In this document: positions 39,405-44,790 of the stretch, piece by piece
Layout of the letters: each line of letters opens with the position of its first letter
How positions within the stretch are numbered: the stretch's first letter is position 1
Source: a virus
Virus record (IMG/VR): IMGVR_UViG_3300047440_000261
Coordinates: 1-44,790 of that record
Strand: one strand, 5' to 3'
DNA: 44,790 nt
Program-made: the position numbers and the translations under genes
Notes under the pieces: generated by a model
The model's database searches: none
Told to the model about the DNA's origin: nothing
Seen by the model: only the letters and a program-made list of their open reading frames with translations

Positions 39405-40235
39405 TTATATAAAGCATTCATGTTTACCACAAAAATTATGTTTAGTGGTATATAGTGCTCCTCTTAGTTTAATAATTGATTTAAATTTCTTTTCTAAAGC
39501 AAAACAATATCTAACAGTACTAGTAATAAGTCTAATCACTGTTATTTTATATTGATGATTTGTTTGTCTATTAAGAGATTCTAATCTTTTTGGTAAATTT
39601 ACTGTAACTCCAAACTTTTTAAATATCTCAAATTCATTTTCAAACTTTAAAATATAAAAAGAAGAATATTTTTCTTGATTATTTATATTCTTATACCAGT
39701 ATCCTTGTAAATTTTCTCTACCACACTTTATACAACCCATTCCCTTTAGATGGGTAAAAGGATCTTGCTTAAACTCTCCATGTTTTTTACATATTATAGA
39801 GAGTTTTGTTAAGCCATTTTTAAAGATTGTATTAGTATAATCATAAGTGTCTTGATGTATCTCTTTTGCTTTATTTATAAAGTATTGAGATTTATTAACA
39901 GCAGTCTCAATACAAGGAATTTGTCTTAAGACATGTCCTGGAAGAACCTCACAAACTCCATACTTATCTTTTATTAACACTTTTGTTCGTGCATTTTTAT
40001 AATCACTTATTAAAGTTAAGTTAGTATTAACTTCTTTTAATTGATTACTAAAATAAGAGTTCTTATCAAGAGCAGTAGCTATAGTAGGTTTATTACCTAC
40101 TAATAAAGGATAAACTTGAACTTTACAGATACCATAATTATCTTCAACATCTAAGAATCTACCATTAATATTAAGAATCTTTAAATATGGATGTAAACTC
40201 CTAATTTTTTCTAATTTTTCATTTGTTACTATCAT
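39405..40235 (-). CDS. Homing endonuclease with DUF723-like zinc finger and T5orf172/GIY-YIG end
   Basis: 276 residues. Middle part KAKEIHQDTYDYTNTIF, then IICKKHGEFKQDPFTHLKG and GCIKCGRE, the 'C--HGEF-Q-P--H--G-GC-KC' zinc region seen in phage VSR- or GIY-YIG-like homing enzymes. The C-terminus SSFYILKFENEFEIFKKFGVT and LPKRLESLN is like the T5orf172/GIY-YIG nuclease, with YIL, FGV and an Arg, and a Glu in FALEKKF. The N-terminal 100 residues carry 'K-L---YG-C-V-P---L' repeats for DNA contact. It has its own TATCTTTA box and ends 22 bases before the next gene. Confidence 0.72.
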   Translation of the reverse strand: MIVTNEKLEKIRSLHPYLKILNINGRFLDVEDNYGICKVQVYPLLVGNKPTIATALDKNSYFSNQLKEVNTNLTLISDYKNARTKVLIKDKYGVCEVLPGHVLRQIPCIETAVNKSQYFINKAKEIHQDTYDYTNTIFKNGLTKLSIICKKHGEFKQDPFTHLKGMGCIKCGRENLQGYWYKNINNQEKYSSFYILKFENEFEIFKKFGVTVNLPKRLESLNRQTNHQYKITVIRLITSTVRYCFALEKKFKSIIKLRGALYTTKHNFCGKHECFI

Positions 40236-40255
40236 TGTCAGTATTATTTATATCA

Positions 40256-40263
40256 TAAAGATA
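40256..40263 (-). promoter_or_regulatory. -7-like box (TATCTTTA) before the gene at 39405-40235
   Basis: TTTG immediately followed by TATCTTTA, 21 bases before the ATG at 40235 and in a 54-base gap. The same block stands in front of the intron GIY-YIG gene, so it is likely an endonuclease-linked promoter. Confidence 0.45.
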
Positions 40264-40289
40264 CAAATAATACCACAATGTATAGAACT

Positions 40290-42287
40290 TTAAAAGTTAA
40301 TTTTTAATACTCTTTTGAAAGTACCATCTACTCGACAGATGATAGCATTTCTCTGAGTGGTAGAGAAGCCAACACCTGTAAGCTGTTTGTCACTAGGCTC
40401 TACTTTTAGTTTAGATCCTAGTACCTCAAACACCTTTCTATTTTTGGTGAGTTCATCCTTAAGGAATTCATTGAAGAATCCTCTAGGAGACTCATCATTT
40501 TTGGCACCTTCAATAACAAAGAATACATGTTTGTTACCAACCTGCCCTTCCCAATGATTAGGACTGTTCATAATCATAGATACCTTCTGGAATTTGTTGG
40601 TATTAATACCCCATTTCTGAACAGATTTAACTGTTGAACTGGCACCACCATCAAATACAAGACCATGCGCCTTAGTGTATGTGAAACCACAGATGAGAGT
40701 TTTACCAGACATCTTTTGAGGTTGTTCAAAAGTAAATACTTCACCTTTGTGCTCAATCTCCACAACACAACCAATATCTTGAACTTCTCTCATGGCATAT
40801 TGATTCACATAAACTTCATAGTGACCTTCGAGCATTTTCTTCTCATCAGTCCAAGTAATATTCTCAACACCACTTCTAGTTTGACCAGTACCAGCATTCA
40901 TATCAACATCAAGCTGACCTGAAGTGGATGATATGGCTGGTTTTCTACAGTTTTGGAAGAATATCTCATTACCATTAGGTTCTTTGACATGTAAATCCAA
41001 ATCATCATAGTTATACCATGATAGTGATACCCTAACAATACCATTTACATTACCACCTGCAGCTTTAACTCTTTCTTTAATCAAAGAGTCTGTTAATGCA
41101 TTCACATACGACCATGAGAATGGGTTGTTCCATTTAAATAGACTAGGTGCAGCAGGCTCTTTAGGAGCTATAACTGAAACTAGATTTGCTAAGTGGCTGT
41201 TTTCAACAAGCACTTCTACGCCAATAGATGTTGGAAGAATATCATTGATAAATTTATCAATAGTTACTTCTTCCACTTTACTAAAAGATTTAGCTGACAC
41301 AACTACATCTTCTTTCATTTCCTCAAATACATTCGCAGCCACTTTAGCATCTCTATTCACAAACAACACATTATTCACACTTATGTCTTCTGCTACTGCA
41401 AATCTTCTTCCTAGAGATTCTGCTATACCTAGAACAGCAATCTCTTTCTCAGCTTGTTCAATCATTCCTTTTGTAACTATAGCAGAAGGTCTCTTATAAT
41501 TTGTTGGAGCCATAACTTTCTCCCATGCTGTTACAGCAGCATCTAAATCCATACCTTCAGATAGATTGACAAGCAATGTACCAATAGCTGTATTACGAAT
41601 AGCTATTGTAGCAGGATGAGATACTTCACCTGAAATTCTCCAAGTATAGTTATCTCTTTCAGAGGTATCTAGAGTATTATATGTTTTTCGACAGGCTAAG
41701 AAGAATCTAACATTTTTCTCAAACTCACTTCCTCTATATAATGATCCTTGACCTATTAAATCAAGAACAATTTCAGCAGCCTCAATAGTTATCTCATCAA
41801 GAGATCGTTTAAATACAGCTCTGGCCTGTCTAAAATCAGACATAATAGTATCTTTTTTATCTTTCTTAACCTTAATACTAGCAGGTGCCTCAATATAGAA
41901 ATGCTCCCATGTAACCTGATTATCAATATCAAAATTAGAATTTGTTCCCAACTTGGTAAAATCATTAACAAAGATATCTCTGATGTTTGACATACCTACA
42001 ATAACTTGTAACATTTCTACTGATGTTTTATATTCAGGATCTTCAGATACAAAGTCCCATACAGTACTCAATTTGTTGTCAACAATGACAACAATATTAC
42101 CATAATGTCTAATAAATTGCTTACAACAATTACAATTATGTCCCTGTCGTTCTTCATCAGAGAACCCTTCAAGATAAGAATCCCACATGAGTTCCTTACT
42201 TGCATCTGTAATAAATAATTTTCCACCAGTTGCTACCATAAAGTCGAACTGATCTAACACTTGTTTTTTAATCTGTTTGAATGACAT
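40290..42287 (-). CDS. Large protein with C-terminal YfaP/DUF2135-like domain
   Basis: 665 residues. The N-terminal 400 are helical with a Cys/His cluster (GHNCNCCKQFIRH, about residues 49-61) that could bind a metal. From about residue 415 comes GIVRVSLSWYNYDDLDLHVK, EPNGNEIFFQN, GQLDVDMNAGTG, ENITW: the 'LSW---DLDLHV--P-G--I' core of YfaP/DUF2135-type beta-sandwich domains. There is no signal peptide, so it is cytoplasmic. Proteins of this kind occur in large phages, sometimes near vWA or AAA+ genes; the function is unknown. The largest gene in this part, and likely abundant early. Confidence 0.78.
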   Translation of the reverse strand: MSFKQIKKQVLDQFDFMVATGGKLFITDASKELMWDSYLEGFSDEERQGHNCNCCKQFIRHYGNIVVIVDNKLSTVWDFVSEDPEYKTSVEMLQVIVGMSNIRDIFVNDFTKLGTNSNFDIDNQVTWEHFYIEAPASIKVKKDKKDTIMSDFRQARAVFKRSLDEITIEAAEIVLDLIGQGSLYRGSEFEKNVRFFLACRKTYNTLDTSERDNYTWRISGEVSHPATIAIRNTAIGTLLVNLSEGMDLDAAVTAWEKVMAPTNYKRPSAIVTKGMIEQAEKEIAVLGIAESLGRRFAVAEDISVNNVLFVNRDAKVAANVFEEMKEDVVVSAKSFSKVEEVTIDKFINDILPTSIGVEVLVENSHLANLVSVIAPKEPAAPSLFKWNNPFSWSYVNALTDSLIKERVKAAGGNVNGIVRVSLSWYNYDDLDLHVKEPNGNEIFFQNCRKPAISSTSGQLDVDMNAGTGQTRSGVENITWTDEKKMLEGHYEVYVNQYAMREVQDIGCVVEIEHKGEVFTFEQPQKMSGKTLICGFTYTKAHGLVFDGGASSTVKSVQKWGINTNKFQKVSMIMNSPNHWEGQVGNKHVFFVIEGAKNDESPRGFFNEFLKDELTKNRKVFEVLGSKLKVEPSDKQLTGVGFSTTQRNAIICRVDGTFKRVLKINF

Positions 42288-42298
42288 AGTTATTTGAT

Positions 42299-42574
42299 TT
42301 ATTTGTTTAAATACGTTTTAAGTGCAATATATAAATCAACAATCCCCTGGTCACTAAAACCAAGAGATGTTGTTTTAATTTTACCATTAGAAGATACATC
42401 ACTCCTAGCACCAGCTAAAGGGCCTGTATTAGAAGTTAATCCTACAAATGTTAGAATATTTGCAGCATGAAATTCTATATCAGGATGTGTCTCAACTATA
42501 ACTGTTCTTCTATTCTTGGATCTAACTATTACACCATTTTTGTGAATAGATACTTGATTTTCTTTCTTTCCCAT
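42299..42574 (-). CDS. Small unknown protein
   Basis: 91 residues, starts MGKKENQVSIHKNGVIVR. Basic start, beta strands (NGVIVRSKNRRTVIVET) and a Gly/Ser-rich loop (GLTSNTGPLAGARSDVSS), ending in a helix. No motif recognised. It abuts the gene upstream at 42574. Confidence 0.7.
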   Translation of the reverse strand: MGKKENQVSIHKNGVIVRSKNRRTVIVETHPDIEFHAANILTFVGLTSNTGPLAGARSDVSSNGKIKTTSLGFSDQGIVDLYIALKTYLNK

Positions 42575-42804
42575 TATATTAAACTTGCTTCAGTGTCAAT
42601 ATATCCAGTTAATAACTTCCAGGTTCTTTCTAACCTATTGTAAACTTGAACCATCTCAAGAGTTAATCTTGGATGGTGAAATAACTCTTTCATGTGAAAT
42701 TCAACATCTCCACGAGTTATATTAGGGTCGTATGAAGCTAGCTTTGCTTCTGGTAAAATCTTATAAGATCTCTTATAATTTTGAATAATTTCGTTATCGC
42801 TCAT
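42574..42804 (-). CDS. Small helical unknown protein
   Basis: 76 residues, starts MSDNEIIQNYKRSYKIL; helical with a Trp/Leu core (LEMVQVYNRLERTWKLL). The ATG follows an A/C-rich leader with TACACACA. Function unknown. Confidence 0.7.
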   Translation of the reverse strand: MSDNEIIQNYKRSYKILPEAKLASYDPNITRGDVEFHMKELFHHPRLTLEMVQVYNRLERTWKLLTGYIDTEASLI

Positions 42805-42811
42805 TGTGTGT

Positions 42812-42847
42812 AGGTTTTTAGAAGAGCCCCTCTATTCCTAGAGGAGC
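42812..42847 (-). terminator. Terminator-like hairpin after the gene ending at 42862
   Basis: Nine-bp stem GCTCCTCTA/TAGAGGGGC with one G-U pair and a four-base loop. The following tract on the minus strand (TCTTCTAAAAA) is not a clean U-run. Confidence 0.7.
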
Positions 42848-42861
42848 AATTCAGGGTTTAA

Positions 42862-43524
42862 CTAATTTAATTTTTCTGGTTTAATCGATTTAACAGCTCT
42901 ATTAGCAACAGCATCATTTAATACATCTTCAGCAGATTTACCATTATCCATAGCTTCTTTAGCATTTTTAGCTGACATTAAAGCAGATACAAACTCTTCA
43001 GTAGAATCATAATCTTGAGGATTTAAGGCAAATTCATTAGCATCAACACGAGTGACTTTAACAGAAACATCCTTCATTCCTTTTTTTCTTAATATTCCTT
43101 GAAGTGCATTAGTAATAGATTTTATTTCTTCTGGAGCATCTTCAGGTACTTCAAGTTCAACATCTCTCATTTTCTTTTTACCTGTTTTCTCTTTTACAGA
43201 AAGTCTACCACTACTTCTTAATGCTTTTACTTCTTCTTTAATAGCATCCATATCAATTTCCTCATCAAATAACATCTCATACATTTTACATGCTTCAGAT
43301 GTAATACCTTGATAATCAGACATAACTTCTAAATGCACCTCTATATTACACAGAGTACATTTATTTTTCTTCTTACACTTAGTGTTATACTTTTCAGATC
43401 CAAGTAAATCATAAGCATCTTTTTGAGCCATTACATACTTAGTAACATTTTTAATAACAATAGCTTTAAGAGCTTCTTTAGCCACTTCTTCATCGTGACC
43501 ATTGTACTTTTTAAATAAATTCAT
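42862..43524 (-). CDS. Unknown protein
   Basis: 220 residues, starts MNLFKKYNGHDEEVAKE. Helical, charged. A CKKKNKCTLCNIEVH stretch (about residues 51-65) could bind one metal. Later parts have a KALRSSGRLSVKEKTGKKKM segment and a loose end. I do not recognise a family. The ATG follows the ATTAAACACAAACAC leader. Confidence 0.75.
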   Translation of the reverse strand: MNLFKKYNGHDEEVAKEALKAIVIKNVTKYVMAQKDAYDLLGSEKYNTKCKKKNKCTLCNIEVHLEVMSDYQGITSEACKMYEMLFDEEIDMDAIKEEVKALRSSGRLSVKEKTGKKKMRDVELEVPEDAPEEIKSITNALQGILRKKGMKDVSVKVTRVDANEFALNPQDYDSTEEFVSALMSAKNAKEAMDNGKSAEDVLNDAVANRAVKSIKPEKLN

Positions 43525-43534
43525 GTGTTTGTGT

Positions 43535-43798
43535 TTAATTGTTTATAATTTGTTTTCCATAGTAATATTTTTCCTGTATGGATCCAGGTTTAGTTGCTAG
43601 AGAGAAGTATAAATAATTGTTATACTTAAACCAAGTAACATTATCCTCTGAGTGATAAGTATTCCTGAAGGACAAAGATCTACCATGATAATCCATTTTC
43701 TTTAATCTGCTAAAGTATAGTGTTTTAGTTATCCTAAACTCCTCAAGAGTAATCCTCTCATGAGAATGAATGTTTATTGTATTAGTAAGATATATCAT
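43535..43798 (-). CDS. Small unknown protein
   Basis: 87 residues, starts MIYLTNTINIHSHERITL. Tyr/Phe-rich beta protein (WFKYNNYLYFSLATKPG) with a short helix. No motif. It follows RepL after 18 bases, so it may be expressed with it. Confidence 0.68.
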   Translation of the reverse strand: MIYLTNTINIHSHERITLEEFRITKTLYFSRLKKMDYHGRSLSFRNTYHSEDNVTWFKYNNYLYFSLATKPGSIQEKYYYGKQIINN

Positions 43799-43816
43799 AA
43801 CTAATCAATTTAGTTA

Positions 43817-44266
43817 TTAACAATCTTTACATCCTAATTCTATAAGAGCTTTTAATTCATTATTACGAGTGGATGTGGACCCTCTAAATACATGTCTAGG
43901 ATTTACTTTATACAACTGAGTATTGATTCTAACAATAACATTGTTTTTAACCAATTCTGTAAAAGCACTATCTAAAGACCTAGGTTTACACCCAGTTTCA
44001 CTTGCTATAATCTCTTTTAAACCTTTAGACATAGAAAACTCCTGTCCTTGTGAATATCTTTCTAAGAGAGCAGCAAACAGTTTCATTTTAACATCTGTAG
44101 AGCCTTTGAGTATTAAAACCATAGAAGAATACATTAAGTAAAAGTCTTCTTTGGTATTAGCTAGATAAGAAGTTTTATTAATAGTTACATCAAGAATTTC
44201 TCCTGTTTCTTTATCAATAACTGTAGCAACCTCTGAATAAGAGGTTTTTAAAAATGATTTTTTCAT
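43817..44266 (-). CDS. repL: RepL-like replication initiator
   Basis: 149 residues. Typical RepL features: VATVIDKETGEILDVTIN near the N-terminus, a winged-helix centre (SKGLKEIIASETGCKPRSLD, then AFTELVKNNVIVRI) and the end LYKVNPRHVFRGS with a following Arg. RepL initiates plasmid-type replication from an origin near its gene and is a known feature of crAss-like phages. The upstream region has iteron-like repeats and a hairpin. Confidence 0.87.
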   Translation of the reverse strand: MKKSFLKTSYSEVATVIDKETGEILDVTINKTSYLANTKEDFYLMYSSMVLILKGSTDVKMKLFAALLERYSQGQEFSMSKGLKEIIASETGCKPRSLDSAFTELVKNNVIVRINTQLYKVNPRHVFRGSTSTRNNELKALIELGCKDC

Positions 44267-44282
44267 AGTACTTAAATTTATG

Positions 44283-44404
44283 TTTACGTAAATTTAGCGT
44301 AAATAAGCAATATAATTGCCTTATTTTTACGTTTTTTTATTGTAATACGCTTAATAGTGTGTATGTATACACTTTTAAGCGTGTACCAATACACTTTTAA
44401 GCGT
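44283..44404. other. Candidate origin: iterons, palindrome and hairpin
   Basis: Two direct copies of TACACTTTTAAGCGT (44368-44382 and 44390-44404), 22 bases apart (two helical turns), plus an inverted near-copy ACGCTTAATAGTGTG (44347-44361). A palindrome TTTACGTAAA (44283-44292) and an imperfect hairpin CGTAAATAAG...CTTATTTTTACG (44298-44331) lie between them and repL. This is the type of site an initiator such as RepL would bind; that link is inferred. Confidence 0.6.
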
Positions 44405-44479
44405 ACGAAAACAGAGTTAAGTGTCTGAAATACAAGAGCATAAAGAGCAATTTCTCTCTATCTATTATACGAGAAAAAA

Positions 44480-44743
44480 CTACTCTCTTTCTTTTCTCTC
44501 TCTATATAAGAAAGCATCTAGTCCTTTAGCAAGCACTATTATCCCTATAAAGAGAATAGCACTACATACAGATGTTTTACCAAGATCATACTGTTCTAAG
44601 AATGGCCACATAACTCCATACTTAGCAAAATAAGTATAACTCCATGTTATAAGACAGAGTAATGCTAATAGCCATACAGTATATCCTATCAATAACAAAC
44701 TAACTATTGCGTCACCAAATGTGACATCTTTAATTGTTCTCAT
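44480..44743 (-). CDS. Small membrane protein near window end
   Basis: About 87 residues from MRTIKDVTFGDAIVSLLL. Two membrane segments: AIVSLLLIGYTVWLLALLCLITW (about 12-34) and SVCSAILFIGIIVLAKGLDAF. A basic start and an Arg/Glu-rich end (YRERKERE). A start at 44785 would add 14 basic residues and cannot be excluded. The stretch 44405-44479 after it (before the iterons) holds no gene. Confidence 0.62.
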   Translation of the reverse strand: MRTIKDVTFGDAIVSLLLIGYTVWLLALLCLITWSYTYFAKYGVMWPFLEQYDLGKTSVCSAILFIGIIVLAKGLDAFLYRERKERE

Positions 44744-44790
44744 CCTTTTATTCGTTTTACAATTCTGATTAGTTCTTTTAAGCATTCTAT

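Noticed and set aside
41125-41499. 124-codon plus-strand frame, Ser/Thr-rich
   Set aside because: Shadow of the 665-residue gene, which has the coding motifs; no leader or neighbour on the plus strand supports it.
44283-44404. CRISPR array
   Set aside because: Only two direct 15-base copies and one inverted copy, spaced 22 bases, without spacers of regular length or cas genes; iterons fit better.
1-44790. Diversity-generating retroelement, prophage integrase or transposon
   Set aside because: No reverse transcriptase, integrase or transposase motif and no terminal repeats were seen on either strand.

Overview
The window looks like the replication and early-gene half of a large, AT-rich, lytic-type phage of Bacteroidota, most likely a crAss-like phage. 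I see this from the gene set (RecA, PD-(D/E)XK nuclease, rIIA/rIIB, family 1 uracil-DNA glycosylase, DnaG-like primase, Sak4-like ATPase, SF2 helicase, DnaB-like helicase, two metallophosphoesterases, family A DNA polymerase, CDC48-like AAA+ ATPase, vWA protein, RepL), which is the replication set established for crAss-like phages. The host assignment rests on signal peptides ending in YGQ/FGQ/FAQ, a lipobox protein, -7 boxes of the TAnnTTTG type and the absence of Shine-Dalgarno leaders. I see no capsid, portal, terminase, tail or integrase gene. Every gene I support reads on the minus strand, so transcription runs from position 44790 towards 1.

Layout, in transcription order. 44743-40290: a membrane protein, an iteron/hairpin region that could be an origin, RepL, several small unknowns and a 665-residue protein with a YfaP-like domain. 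40235-36975: a homing endonuclease followed by small tightly overlapping genes, including zinc-ribbon and membrane peptides. 36974-36300: about 675 bases without a gene, richer in GC and in short hairpins, probably a structured RNA. 36191-33788: a lipoprotein and three secreted or outer-membrane proteins with their own promoters and terminators. 33722-30157: small membrane proteins, a HEAVH putative metalloprotein, two tandem paralogues, a vWA protein and a conserved unknown. 30119-25716: a GIY-YIG endonuclease, coiled-coil proteins, and an AAA+ ATPase gene cut by a group I intron that carries its own GIY-YIG ORF. 25653-23649: small unknowns. 23569-12576: DNA polymerase flanked by two homing endonucleases, metallophosphoesterases, a possible AEP-like protein, DnaB-like helicase, SF2 helicase and Sak4-like ATPase. 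12561-10340: a candidate ssDNA-binding protein and primase. 10310-7786: homing endonucleases, a stand-alone NAD-ligase Ia-type domain and uracil-DNA glycosylase. 7775-1: small unknowns, rIIA, rIIB, HNH, PD-(D/E)XK nuclease and RecA (cut by the window edge).

The genes are packed as in an operon, with many ATGA or TAATG junctions. Eight homing endonucleases of at least four families are scattered through the replication module. All but one are free-standing and end at, or inside, the start of the next gene; several have their own TAnnTTTR promoter-like box. The strongest finding is the group I intron, for which P1, P3, P4 and P7 can be paired by eye and whose removal joins two reading frames into one AAA+ protein. 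The most promising unknown is the 675-base structured region at 36300-36974. Other points worth testing are an in-frame amber codon in a small gene beside the DnaB-like helicase, a tRNA-like minihelix, and the secreted-protein cassette.
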